64,000 bases of DNA, taken from contig CALHGE010000002.1 of assembly GCA_938029725.1 (NCBI GenBank), positions 124,001 through 188,000 of the forward strand, in the 5' to 3' direction. A program made the translations under genes and the position numbers. The notes beneath the pieces were generated by a model. That model was not told where the DNA came from and did no database searches. It was given only the letters and a program-made list of their open reading frames with translations. Positions within the stretch are counted from its first letter, which is position 1. Each line of letters begins with the position of its first letter. This DNA comes from an uncultured Flavobacteriaceae bacterium (GTDB lineage: Bacteria > Bacteroidota > Bacteroidia > Flavobacteriales > Flavobacteriaceae). Positions 8,411 through 17,723 of the stretch are shown piece by piece.

Positions 8411-9559
8411 ATGAAATCGTTGCGGTTAATTCTTTCGAATCCTAGGTATTTTGGTCCCGCTTGGGTGTTTGCCAGTTTAAATATTCTATTTGGTACTTGG
8501 GTTATTTATATTCCTACTGTTCAAGAGGCCTTAGAAATTGATAAGTCTGAATTGGGAATTGCTATTTTCTTCTTATCACTTGGGGTATTTACTGTTTTTC
8601 CTTTTGCGGCTACATTAATTAATCGGGTAGGGGTCGGTAAGGTAACTTTGTACGGTATATTATTTAGCTGTGCAGCTGCAATGCTCCCCATTCTTGCGCC
8701 GAGTTATTATACCTTAATGGCAGGACTTTTTCTGCTCGGTGCGGCTAATGGTTTTACTGATATCGCCATGAATACCTTAGTTACAGAGCTTGAGAAGAAA
8801 GATGATTCAAAATTTATGTCAGCCGCCCATGGTTTTTTTAGTTTAGGAGGAGTCCTAGCAGGGCTGGGTAGTTTTTTAATTGGGCCTTTAGATAGCCCTG
8901 TTTTGCACATGGGTATTGCCGTGGCTTTGGTGGTGTTTGTGAACCTACTGTTTTATAAGAAATTTATGCATGTAGTTGCAACTCCCATAGAAAAGGAAGC
9001 TTTTAGTCTCAAACTTTTTAAACCCTTGTTATTATTAGGATTGATTGGCTTTGTCGCTATGGGAAGCGAAGGTGCTATCATTGATTGGAGTGGTTTATAT
9101 TTAAAAGAAATTAGCTTAGCACCCGAAGCATTATGGGGTGCTGGTTTCTTAGGTTTTCAAGTTACTATGACTATAGGGCGTTTCTTAGGTGATGGCATAA
9201 GTGCGAAAATAGGTTCTATGAAAGTGCTAACCTTTGGAACGCTATTGGTAGTCTTAGGCTACGGATTAGTACTTTCAGTAGACACCTATTTAGCGCTGTT
9301 GGGTTTTGCTTTAAGCGGACTCGGCTTCTCTGCAATGGTACCTGAATTTTTCCGAATAGGAGGCAATATCAAAGGCGTTGAATCTTCTCAAGGTGTTTCT
9401 TTTATTGCGGGTTCAGGCTATGCTGGTTTTTTATGTGCACCACCTATTTTGGGTCAAATTGCAGATGGCTATTCACTGGTAACCTGCTTCTGGGTATTGT
9501 TATTCTGTGCGCTTTTTATTCTTGGAGCTAGTTTTCTTTTGCAGCAAAAGCAAAACTAA
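8411..9559 (+). CDS. MFS transporter
   Basis: 382 residues with about 12 hydrophobic segments in two halves. There is a charged cytoplasmic loop near residue 180-195. Conserved small-residue motifs (GAANGFTDIAMNTLV, SAAHGFFSLGGVLAGLGS) resemble the YbjJ/fucose-permease-like branch of the superfamily, which also contains NxL and GxLxG patterns at these places. The GSEGAIIDWSGLYL segment is typical for that branch. The substrate is unknown; sugar or small amphiphile efflux is possible. It is transcribed alone on the plus strand. Confidence 0.85.
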   Translation: MKSLRLILSNPRYFGPAWVFASLNILFGTWVIYIPTVQEALEIDKSELGIAIFFLSLGVFTVFPFAATLINRVGVGKVTLYGILFSCAAAMLPILAPSYYTLMAGLFLLGAANGFTDIAMNTLVTELEKKDDSKFMSAAHGFFSLGGVLAGLGSFLIGPLDSPVLHMGIAVALVVFVNLLFYKKFMHVVATPIEKEAFSLKLFKPLLLLGLIGFVAMGSEGAIIDWSGLYLKEISLAPEALWGAGFLGFQVTMTIGRFLGDGISAKIGSMKVLTFGTLLVVLGYGLVLSVDTYLALLGFALSGLGFSAMVPEFFRIGGNIKGVESSQGVSFIAGSGYAGFLCAPPILGQIADGYSLVTCFWVLLFCALFILGASFLLQQKQN

Positions 9560-9572
9560 TTCACTTCGCTTC

Positions 9573-9710
9573 TTATTTTGAATTCGGTGTTTTTTCTCCC
9601 ATGCTATTGATGAATTCTTGCCTATCTTCTGTAAGTAAGAGCTGGTTTTGGAAAGCCCAATACAAAATGATAAAAAAAAGTAAGGCTAGTGTAGCTCTTA
9701 TAAGATAAAT
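9573..9710 (-). CDS. Candidate small membrane protein or relic (45 codons, no standard start)
   Basis: An open frame downstream of the DUF6503 gene encodes a plausible membrane helix (RATLALLFFIILYWAF) followed by a polar tail ending EKTPNSK. The composition is protein-like, but an in-frame TAA (9711-9713) precedes an ATT, and no ATG precedes the helix. It could start at ATT (9710) or at an internal TTG, or be a decayed gene. Family not recognised. Confidence 0.25.
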   Translation of the reverse strand: MYLIRATLALLFFIILYWAFQNQLLLTEDRQEFINSMGEKTPNSK

Positions 9711-9743
9711 TTATTGAAATACCGACAGTAAATAGTATTGCAC

Positions 9744-10400
9744 TTAGTTCACTTCTAGGTCTGTAAAATAGAGTTTAAAGTTTCCTTCTGCCATTTTGTG
9801 CATGGTGGCAATGTTGAGTCCGTTTACCATTTTGTAGCCTTCAAACGAAGTAATCATAGAGGGCTCAGTTTGATTTGATTTTCGAAACACCCATTCTTGT
9901 ATGATAAGATCATCCCCGAAATAAAAATCATAAGCATCTCCGGGCGTATATCCTCCTTCATTACCATAAACAATTGTCAATTTTTGCATGGCTTTCTTAC
10001 TCATTGGAGCTTCGGCTTCTTTCTTGTGTGTATGGTTTAGGTTATCAGCATCCCAAACCAATTGATAGGGCGCAAGTAACCAGTATTTGTCATTGATGAA
10101 ATTTCCATTGGTTTTGAAGGCAACACTATCCATATCTGCCCAATTATAACGGATGGTTCCTTCTGCGGATGTTGCGGTGATATCATTGGTTTTAGGTTTC
10201 CATGCCCAGCTACGCTCAAAATGTGTGGTATCTCTATCTACGTTGAATGTAAATTTGATTTCTTCTACATTCTTCCAATTTTGGAATCCGTTTGCGTTGG
10301 CAACTTTTTGAAGAATAGTCTCTTCTTGTGCCGATTTTGAGATCATAAAACTTGAAGTCAAAATGAAAATGACGGTTGCTAGGAATAGGAATTTTTTCAT
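9744..10400 (-). CDS. DUF6503 family secreted protein
   Basis: 218 residues with a signal peptide (residues 1-24). The rest is rich in tryptophan and aromatic residues spread over beta strands: SWAWKPKTNDIT, YWLLAPYQLVWD, GDAYDFYFGDDLIIQEWVFRK, and a closing LYFTDLEV. I recall this family as DUF6503 in flavobacteria; an outer-membrane-lipoprotein-like (LolA/LolB-type) barrel is suggested by the alternating pattern but not proven. It is likely periplasmic. The gene is divergent from the ClpP-family gene and has a clear -7 element upstream. Confidence 0.75.
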   Translation of the reverse strand: MKKFLFLATVIFILTSSFMISKSAQEETILQKVANANGFQNWKNVEEIKFTFNVDRDTTHFERSWAWKPKTNDITATSAEGTIRYNWADMDSVAFKTNGNFINDKYWLLAPYQLVWDADNLNHTHKKEAEAPMSKKAMQKLTIVYGNEGGYTPGDAYDFYFGDDLIIQEWVFRKSNQTEPSMITSFEGYKMVNGLNIATMHKMAEGNFKLYFTDLEVN

Positions 10401-10416
10401 AGTTCTTCTTTTTTTT

Positions 10417-10424
10417 CAAATATA
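10417..10424 (-). promoter_or_regulatory. -7 promoter element (TATATTTG, minus strand) for the DUF6503 gene
   Basis: Exact TAnnTTTG on the minus strand, 16 bp before the ATG at 10400. No -33 TTTG at the standard distance. Confidence 0.45.
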
Positions 10425-10491
10425 ATGGCTTTTGTATCTATATTATAAGAATAGCGAGTTTTATTGGTATTAGATTTCCCAATAAATTGAT

Positions 10492-10499
10492 TAATTTTG
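10492..10499 (+). promoter_or_regulatory. -7 promoter element (TAATTTTG) for the clpP-family gene
   Basis: Exact TAnnTTTG, 22 bp before the ATG at 10522. The upstream TTG is about 25 bp away, longer than the usual 19-20. Confidence 0.45.
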
Positions 10500-10521
10500 A
10501 AGTTCAACAAGAAATTTAAAA

Positions 10522-11070
10522 ATGGGTTCGAAAAAAGGAAAAATACAAGAGGCTATCGACGAAAAAATGCTCGAGGAACGCAAAGTGTTTCTTTGGGGAA
10601 TGGTTGATGATGATTCTGCAAAACACGTTATAGATCGTTTACTATATTTAGATATGCAGAATGACAAAGAGATTCAATTGTATATCAATAGTCCGGGTGG
10701 TTATGTTACTTCTGGTTTTGCAATGTACGATACCATCAAGGCCTTGAAGAGTCCGGTTTCGACGATTTGTACTGGTTTAGCTGCTTCAATGGGTTCTATT
10801 CTTTTATCAGTAGGAAAAAAGGGAAGACGTTTTATTCAGCCTCACGCACAGGTGATGATTCACCAACCAAGTGGTGGTGCTAGAGGGCAAGCTTCGAATA
10901 TTGAAATTCAGGCGAAAGAAATTATAAAAACTAAAGAATTAAGTGCCCATATTTTAGCTGATAACTGCGGACAAGATTTTGACCGAGTAATGAAAGATTT
11001 CGATCGTGATTATTGGATGAGTGCAGAAGAGTCTGTGAAATATGGTATTGTAGACGGTATTTTAGAATAA
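10522..11070 (+). CDS. ATP-dependent Clp protease proteolytic subunit (ClpP family)
   Basis: 182 residues. The serine-protease triad is intact: S89 in GLAASMGS, H114 in VMIHQPSGG and D163 in DRDYWMSAEE. The oxyanion-hole INSPGG motif is at 55-60. ClpP assembles into a tetradecameric chamber that degrades proteins fed by ClpX or ClpA/C. No clpX or tig lies next to it, and the N-terminus is shorter than standard clpP, so this may be the second ClpP paralogue found in several Bacteroidota rather than the main housekeeping one. That is inference. It is monocistronic, with a promoter motif upstream and a hairpin after the stop. Confidence 0.88.
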   Translation: MGSKKGKIQEAIDEKMLEERKVFLWGMVDDDSAKHVIDRLLYLDMQNDKEIQLYINSPGGYVTSGFAMYDTIKALKSPVSTICTGLAASMGSILLSVGKKGRRFIQPHAQVMIHQPSGGARGQASNIEIQAKEIIKTKELSAHILADNCGQDFDRVMKDFDRDYWMSAEESVKYGIVDGILE

Positions 11071-11122
11071 GCATTTTTTTAGTTCTCCCTTGAAAAGGAG
11101 GGTGTAAAATCTGTTTTAATAC

Positions 11123-11158
11123 ATAAAGTCCCCTGAAAGCTATTTCAGGGGACTTTAT
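11123..11158. terminator. 16-bp perfect hairpin between convergent clpP-family and porP-like genes
   Basis: Bases 11123-11138 and 11143-11158 form a perfect 16-bp stem (core AAGTCCCCTGAAA) with a 4-nt loop, 53 bp after the clpP-family stop. Neither flank has a long T run, but the A/T-ended stem suits bidirectional termination. Confidence 0.7.
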
Positions 11159-11342
11159 CGTTCTATGCTCTTGGCTACTTATCGTTGCTAGTAAAAGATT
11201 ACACGTATAGTCTAGGTTACTCTCGATATACTTCTAATCAGCCCTTCGAATGGCTTAGGGTGACATTGGTCATTTCTTGATTCTCGGTTCTTTTTCTCTA
11301 TTATTTGTTCTCCATTCTATGCACTTTAGTCTCTTGTCTGTT

Positions 11343-12248
11343 CTAGAAAAAACGTGGTGATTTAATGCCGCCTAAACGTTTAATTGGCAATTCATAAATC
11401 AGAATGATTTCATGTGTTCCACCAGAATAAGGGCGAATTTCTGCAGTGGGCAGATCGTACGCATAGCCAAACCGAAAAGAATTTGAAATTTGATAATCAG
11501 CTAAGATGCCAAAACTGTCTGCATCGTTAAATCGGTAAGAGGCTCCTAGCCATAATTTATCAAAGAATAATAAACTTCCTGTGATATCAAAAGATGGCGG
11601 TGCACCGTTTGTTATCTTTGTTATCCCTGTAATTTTTAATTTATTATCTCTGCCTAGGTCAAATACCATACCTCCAATGGCATAATAACTATTACGTTCA
11701 ATAGCAGCGAACTCACCAGAATTTAAATCCGTATTTAGCAATCTAGGAGAAGAGAACCCGGCGTACCACATTCTACTACTCACGTAAATACCAGCACCGA
11801 AGTTAGGATTCCATTGTGAAAAACCTTCATTAAAAAAAGGATCGTTGATATCAGGAGTCGTTAAATCATAATTAGTGAAACCGGCATTTAAGCCGAAGGC
11901 CATATTTACATTTCGGGTCAACGGAACGGTATAGGACATATTTCCATAAATATAATTGGTGCTTTCGCCACCTATATTATCATTTATATAACTAAGGCCC
12001 AATCCAACTCTACTGTGCCTAACAGGGGAATGGATTGAAAAAGTACTTGTAGTTGGATTACCTTCTATACCTGCCCATTGGTTACGGTGAAGACCTGTAA
12101 TATTTAAGGTTTCTCTACTTCCTGCATAGGCAGGGTTCACTGACATTGTATTGTAGACGTACTGTGTAAATTGCGGCAATTGCTGCGCACTTGTCATTGC
12201 GGTGACAAGAAAGATACTAAGTATAAATAATCGTTTGATTAGTAGCAT
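11343..12248 (-). CDS. PorP/SprF family type IX secretion protein
   Basis: 301 residues with a signal peptide (residues 1-21, ending SAQ). The start of the mature protein, QLPQFTQYVYNTMSVNPAYAGSRE, is the family signature. The rest is an outer-membrane beta-barrel-like pattern, with TGSLLFFDKLWLGASYRFND and a C-terminal IILIYELPI strand. Members link type IX secretion cargo to the cell surface; SprF is required for the SprB adhesin in Flavobacterium. It follows the giant Calx-beta protein by 11 bp, so it is almost certainly its dedicated partner. The gene is on the minus strand at the end of its operon. Confidence 0.93.
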   Translation of the reverse strand: MLLIKRLFILSIFLVTAMTSAQQLPQFTQYVYNTMSVNPAYAGSRETLNITGLHRNQWAGIEGNPTTSTFSIHSPVRHSRVGLGLSYINDNIGGESTNYIYGNMSYTVPLTRNVNMAFGLNAGFTNYDLTTPDINDPFFNEGFSQWNPNFGAGIYVSSRMWYAGFSSPRLLNTDLNSGEFAAIERNSYYAIGGMVFDLGRDNKLKITGITKITNGAPPSFDITGSLLFFDKLWLGASYRFNDADSFGILADYQISNSFRFGYAYDLPTAEIRPYSGGTHEIILIYELPIKRLGGIKSPRFF

Positions 12249-12259
12249 TGGGGATGTGT

Positions 12260-15200
12260 TTAATTAGATCCGATATAGACGTATCCATTAATAGGTTTGA
12301 TTTCAGTATCTGATAAAGCAATGATATAATAATAGGTGCCCGTTGGAACGACGGAATGCGTTCCGAAAGAACCACCTGGAGCATTCCCACCCCAGTTATT
12401 TCTGTATTCTTGAGATTCATATACCATGGCACCCCAGCGATTGAATATTTTTACATTGTAGGTGTACCCGCAGTTTTCTAAGCCAGAAATCTCGAAAAAA
12501 TCGTTAATTCCATCGCCATTTACGGTGATTGTTTTTGAAACTATGAGATCAGTAATACTACAAGGCAAACAGTCTGCATTCACTGTAATTATAAAATCGG
12601 CAACATAGTTACAAGAGCCTGCTGTAGATTCATAAGAGATAAGGTATTCGCCAATTTCAAGGCCATTTGGATCAAATAGACTTCCATCTAAAGTGATAGC
12701 TCCTTGTGTAATGGTAAATGTACCATTGGTGTCAAAATCAGCTGGTAAGGAGTCTATTAAGTTGATAACTTCATCCTCAATGCAAATAGCTATTTCAATC
12801 AGTGCTCCTTCGCGCTGCATAACGAAAATAACCTGCTCGAAAGATGCGGTATTGCCACATGAATCTGTGACGTTCCATGTTCTTATGATTAAGAAGTCAT
12901 CGGTGCCGGTGGAAAAATCTTCAACTTCGGTGAAAGCTACTAAGTAGTTGCCACATCCGCCAGTAAAAATTAAAGTAGGTACTTCAGGAATTTCGTCACC
13001 ACAAATCATGCTTATATTTTCTGTATAAGCTTCTACCATGATTTCAGCACTGTCATCATCGTTGATAGTGCCATTGGCTGTGTTCATTATATTAGCGTCT
13101 ACAAAACCGATTCCTAGATTTGATTGGATATTAGATAGCGTTACAAAAAAAGCTTCTTGCTGCTCAATAATCGAATCATCAGTAATGGGTACCTGTACAT
13201 CAAAAGAACCAATGGTTGGTGTAAATATCAAGGTAGTAGTAGTACTTATAAAATCACCTGGGTTCAATGCTGTTCCTTCGCTGGTGCTAAAATCTACGCT
13301 AACATTCTCAGAGATGCTTCCGGTAAGGGTAACTGTGAATATGGCGAAGGCATCTGTACCTTCTGTTACAATTACAGCTGTATTTGTAAATGCGATTCCA
13401 TCACCTGGCATAGCCGTATCATCATCGATGATGGTAGTATTGCTTGTGTTGCTTGTGTTTCCATCCACAAAACCGATTCCAAGATTAGATTGAATATTTG
13501 AGAGGCTTACCGAGAAGGCTTCTTGCGGCTCAATAACGGAATCATCGGTAATGGGTACCTGAATATCAATAGCGCCTAGGCTAGGTGAAAATATTAAGGT
13601 GTTAGTGCTGCTTGTAAAATCACCGGGGTTTAATGCTGTTATTTCGTTTGTTGTATAATCAACGCTAACATTCTCAGAAATATTTCCGGTAAGGCTAACC
13701 GTGTAAATGGCAAATAGATCTGTACCTTCTGTTACGATTACGGCTGTATTTGTAAATTCGATTCCGATTCCTGGCGTATTAGCGTCATCATCATTGATAG
13801 TACCGTTAGCTATGTTGCTTGTACTTCCATCAACAAAACCTACTCCTAGGTTGGATTGTATATTCGATAGTATTACCGAGAAGGCTTCTTGTGGCTCAAT
13901 AACTGAATCATCGGTTATGGGCACTTGAATATCAAAAGAGCCAAGGCTAGGTGTAAATGTCAAAGTGTTAGTGGAGGCTGCAAAATCACCAGGGTTCAAT
14001 GCTGTTCCTTCATTAGTGGTATAATCTACGCTAACATTCTCAGAGATGTTTCCGGTAAGGCTAACTGTGAATACGGCGAAGGCATCTGTACCTTCGGTTA
14101 CGATTACAGCTGTATTTGTAAATTCGATTCCAGTTCCGGGTGTATTGGCGTCATCATCATTGATCGTGCCATTAGCCGTGTTACTCGCTGTGCCATCAAC
14201 AAAACCGATTCCTAGATTGGATTGTATATTCGATAGGGTTACAGAAAATACTTCTTGCGACTCAATAACTGAATCATCGGTTATTGGTACTTGAATATCA
14301 AGAGTGCTAATGCTGGGTGTAAATATTAAGGTGTTAGTGCTGCTTGTAAAATCACCGGGGTTCAATGCTGTTCCTTCGTTTGTTGTATAATCAACGCTAA
14401 CATTCTCAGAGATGTTTCCTGTAAGACTAACCGTATAAACTGCGAAGGCATCTGTACCTTCCGTTACTATTATCGCTGTATTGGTAAATGCGATACCGGT
14501 TCCGGGCGTATTTAGGTCATCATCGTTAATCGTGCCAGTAGCGGTGTTGCTCGCTGTTCCATCCACAAAACCGATGCTAAGGTTAGATTGAATGTTTGAA
14601 AGAGTTACAGAGAAGGCTTCTTGCGACTCAATAACGGAATCATCGGTTATGGGTACCTGAATATCAAGAGTGCTAATGCTGGGTGTAAATATTAAGGTGT
14701 TAGTGATGCTTGTAAAATCACCAGGGTTCAATGCTGTTATTTCGTTTGTTGTATAATCAACGCTAACATTCTCAGAGATGTTTCCTGTAAGGCTAACCGT
14801 ATAAACGGCGAAGGCATCTGTGCCTTCTGTTACGATTACATTGGTATTTGTAAAAGCAATACCGTTACCTGGGGTATTCGCATCATCATCGTTGATGGTA
14901 GCATTTGACGTGTCGGTGGTATTACCATCCACAAAACCAATACCTAAGTTCGATTGAATGTTTGACAAGATTAGCGTAAAATCTTCGGTAGGTTCAATGA
15001 CAGTATCATCTGTAATCGGTACTTGAATGTCAATTGATCCAAGAGTAGGAGTAAAGATAAGCGTGCCTGTGGTAGTCGTAATATCACCAGGGTTCAATGC
15101 GGTGCCTTCATTGGTGGTATAATCAACCGCTACGTTCTGAGAAATACTTCCGGTAAGGGTTACATTAAATATAGCAAAAGTATCAGTGCCTTCAGTTACC

Positions 15201-17158
15201 ATCACATTCTTATTCGTGAAAGTAATACCTGTTCCTGGTATGAGGTCGTTATCTAAAATTGACCCATTGGCAGTGTTATCCAATATCGTAATATTAGCGA
15301 TCGACGAGGCTACTATTTCGAATGTTTCGGTAATTTCAATGATTGTATCGTCTAGCGCAGGAACATTAAAGAAAGTATTTCCAGTTCCTGTAGGAACAGT
15401 AAAGGTGTTTACAATAGCATAATCACTACCAGAAGCACTAAAATTGTTGTACGTCAAGTTTAAGAGGGCATCTTCTGCAAGCAGGTGAGAAGATGAGATT
15501 GTGAAAACCAAGTTAGTACCTTCAACTGCTGAAGCATCATTTATAGATAATACCGGAGTTACATGTAAATAGGTTGGGTCATGATTGCCTATTCCACAGG
15601 CATTTATTGTACCCGAACTTAAGGTACCCACGGTGTTGGGGTTAATAACTCCTGTAAAGGTTGCAAGTGCTTGCAAACCAATGTCTGCGCTGCAGGTTAC
15701 ACACTCGTTATTTACAAATAGGTTGAAGTCTAGCTGATATTCAGGATCGTTAATATCTGTAAATCCATCCTGTACAAAAAATCGAAGTTCTCTTGTCACC
15801 GTATCAAAATTATAGCTAACACCAGGTGGTAATGGTTCTGTGCTTAAAAATTCTACCTGTGGCGGTAATGTCAATGCGATCTCAAGATTTTGAATATCAT
15901 CATTTCCAACATTTTGTATGCGAATTTCAACTGGTGCATTATCACCCGGATTGAAATTAGAACCAACTACGCTTGTAGTAAAACTTAAAGCTCCAAGGCT
16001 GGGTTCGAAAACTTCAACACTGAGTCCCATTAAGTATAGGCCGTAGGTCTCTTGATTAGAGGTCATACGAACAGTAGCCGAAGTTTGATTATTGGCGATT
16101 AAAGTATTCCCGTTATTTTGAAGCGCAAAATAACTCGCATCAAAACCAAGCGTATTTGTACTTGCTGGGTTTCTATCGAGAAACTGAGTCTCATTCGTAG
16201 TTATTTTACTGGTAAAGAAATTGTTTGTCGGTCTTTCGGCCGTAGAAAGGGCTACCCATGAATTGGTTGTGTCTAAAATTTCTAAGGCATCACCTTGAAT
16301 TGATCGATCTCCTTCAATAGAGCCAATGACAACGTTTGCATTCACTGCGCCATTTGAGACCGTTTGAAAACCATTAAAATCTACATCAAACTCATTTTCA
16401 CTTAAGGTCACATTTGCATAACCATCAAATAAGGTAACGTTTCTGCTTACGAGTTCTGGGCTTTCATATACGAATACAATCTGCCAGCCACCTGACGTGC
16501 CGGTGATTCCGCCACCACCACCATGTGATCTTAGCGTTCCTTCAGTACCTTTAACATTAGCGACTTGAAATTTGCCATATGGGCTAGCAAGTGCTTGAAC
16601 GTCTGTTGTAATATCTTTTACACAAACGTATGGGTCATTTACAAAATGATCATCACGACCACGATAGATCGTCTGATCAGCAGTAATTGTGCTGTAAGCA
16701 GTAGCGCCAGGTAACATTAATTTAACTTCATTGTAATTCCATACAGGCTCAGTTCCACCATTTCCTGTATTGTCACCATATTCTTTATCAGCTGCTGACC
16801 AATATAAGAAGGCTTTTGTTACTGTCAAACAGGTACTCGTCGGAGAGGGGTTACTGAAATTAGCACTACTTGAATTAAAGGTAGACCCATCAGTATCTAT
16901 ATCTACAAATACGGTTGTAAGGTCATGGTTATCGTCAATGCCATTATAGTTGCCGGTTGCAGTTGCTGAAACAGTATTGTTGGCAATCGTTGTAAAGTCT
17001 CCATTGACAACATCTGAAAAACGTGGATTAAAGGATTGCTGTACCTGGCCGATCGCGTTAATCGATAGGAGCATTACTCCAAATAGGAGCAAGTGTTTTA
17101 GCTGTTTTATTTCAAGAGTAATAGTGCGCATAGACATACATTTTGTAACCTTATACAT
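12260..17158 (-). CDS. Giant Calx-beta surface protein with gliding-motility C-terminal sorting domain
   Basis: About 1,632 residues; the true start may be an ATG at 17137 or 17131, which gives a normal signal peptide ending NAIGQ. Order: a novel-looking N-terminal domain (about 40-390, with a glycine cluster), a DUF11-like beta-sandwich (about 390-530), one divergent Calx-beta domain (about 530-635), six near-identical 122-residue Calx-beta repeats (about 640-1375), an HYR-like cysteine domain, and a type B gliding-motility/CHU_C sorting domain (about 1530-1632; NGDGINDFF, IFNRWG). Calx-beta domains bind calcium. It is likely exported by the type IX system and displayed as an adhesin or filament. 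No enzymatic domain was recognised. The porP-like gene follows in the same operon. Confidence 0.92.
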   Translation of the reverse strand: MYKVTKCMSMRTITLEIKQLKHLLLFGVMLLSINAIGQVQQSFNPRFSDVVNGDFTTIANNTVSATATGNYNGIDDNHDLTTVFVDIDTDGSTFNSSSANFSNPSPTSTCLTVTKAFLYWSAADKEYGDNTGNGGTEPVWNYNEVKLMLPGATAYSTITADQTIYRGRDDHFVNDPYVCVKDITTDVQALASPYGKFQVANVKGTEGTLRSHGGGGGITGTSGGWQIVFVYESPELVSRNVTLFDGYANVTLSENEFDVDFNGFQTVSNGAVNANVVIGSIEGDRSIQGDALEILDTTNSWVALSTAERPTNNFFTSKITTNETQFLDRNPASTNTLGFDASYFALQNNGNTLIANNQTSATVRMTSNQETYGLYLMGLSVEVFEPSLGALSFTTSVVGSNFNPGDNAPVEIRIQNVGNDDIQNLEIALTLPPQVEFLSTEPLPPGVSYNFDTVTRELRFFVQDGFTDINDPEYQLDFNLFVNNECVTCSADIGLQALATFTGVINPNTVGTLSSGTINACGIGNHDPTYLHVTPVLSINDASAVEGTNLVFTISSSHLLAEDALLNLTYNNFSASGSDYAIVNTFTVPTGTGNTFFNVPALDDTIIEITETFEIVASSIANITILDNTANGSILDNDLIPGTGITFTNKNVMVTEGTDTFAIFNVTLTGSISQNVAVDYTTNEGTALNPGDITTTTGTLIFTPTLGSIDIQVPITDDTVIEPTEDFTLILSNIQSNLGIGFVDGNTTDTSNATINDDDANTPGNGIAFTNTNVIVTEGTDAFAVYTVSLTGNISENVSVDYTTNEITALNPGDFTSITNTLIFTPSISTLDIQVPITDDSVIESQEAFSVTLSNIQSNLSIGFVDGTASNTATGTINDDDLNTPGTGIAFTNTAIIVTEGTDAFAVYTVSLTGNISENVSVDYTTNEGTALNPGDFTSSTNTLIFTPSISTLDIQVPITDDSVIESQEVFSVTLSNIQSNLGIGFVDGTASNTANGTINDDDANTPGTGIEFTNTAVIVTEGTDAFAVFTVSLTGNISENVSVDYTTNEGTALNPGDFAASTNTLTFTPSLGSFDIQVPITDDSVIEPQEAFSVILSNIQSNLGVGFVDGSTSNIANGTINDDDANTPGIGIEFTNTAVIVTEGTDLFAIYTVSLTGNISENVSVDYTTNEITALNPGDFTSSTNTLIFSPSLGAIDIQVPITDDSVIEPQEAFSVSLSNIQSNLGIGFVDGNTSNTSNTTIIDDDTAMPGDGIAFTNTAVIVTEGTDAFAIFTVTLTGSISENVSVDFSTSEGTALNPGDFISTTTTLIFTPTIGSFDVQVPITDDSIIEQQEAFFVTLSNIQSNLGIGFVDANIMNTANGTINDDDSAEIMVEAYTENISMICGDEIPEVPTLIFTGGCGNYLVAFTEVEDFSTGTDDFLIIRTWNVTDSCGNTASFEQVIFVMQREGALIEIAICIEDEVINLIDSLPADFDTNGTFTITQGAITLDGSLFDPNGLEIGEYLISYESTAGSCNYVADFIITVNADCLPCSITDLIVSKTITVNGDGINDFFEISGLENCGYTYNVKIFNRWGAMVYESQEYRNNWGGNAPGGSFGTHSVVPTGTYYYIIALSDTEIKPINGYVYIGSN
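13035..15240 (-). repeat. Six tandem 366-bp Calx-beta coding repeats
   Basis: The same anchor recurs at 13355, 13721, 14087, 14453, 14819 and 15185, exactly 366 bp (122 codons) apart each time. Units at about 14290-14420 and 14660-14790 are almost identical at the DNA level, implying recent duplication or gene conversion. The outermost copies are the most diverged. Confidence 0.95.
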
Positions 17159-17723
17159 GCTAGCTATGGAGAAAACAAAATCTTAATTGGGATTAAAGAT
17201 CGTATTTCATAAACCATAACCCTGCAATTGAGTTAAATCAGTGAAAATGTTAAATAGGTTAAATTTACTAGAGCAAAGAACGATATACGAAGGCCTATAT
17301 TGTCTAAGTAATAGTTTAAAACCCTGTTATTTTCGCTTACTGACAGCGGTTTCGGCAAAGTGTAAGAATTGACGGACGTATGAAAAATAAAGATTTGTGA
17401 AAGTGTTGCTGAAAGGCATAAAACTCCTGTGAACTACGTCCAAAAAAAACCGTTACCATACTCAAAACGAATATGTTTGTGAGAGAAGGGCCCTTTGCAA
17501 CTGTATTTTGAATGACTAATTTGAATATTTAGTAGTTCTCGCAGGCACTTTGTCTGTGTGTGAGGCATACTTGTGCTATGTATAGTTTAGAATTCTTAAG
17601 ATTGTGATACAGCATCCTTAAAACTATTTTTACCCTATGTTAGGCTTATTTTTTTGGTCTTCCTTACGAGGGAAACCTATTTTTGTTAACTTTAAAATTA
17701 TTCAATAAACTGCGAATAGATTT
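17159..17723. other. 565-bp divergent intergenic region between adhesin and kmo
   Basis: No gene or RNA is evident. Three GTTAAAT heptamers (17232, 17249, 17258) lie about 75-105 bp from the adhesin start. Promoters for both genes must lie here, but I found no exact TAnnTTTG element in a plausible place. It is the longest gene-free stretch in the window. Confidence 0.5.

Noticed and set aside
12693-15422. Several long plus-strand open frames opposite the Calx-beta gene
   Set aside because: They are antisense shadows that recur with the 366-bp repeat period and have no family features or signal peptides.
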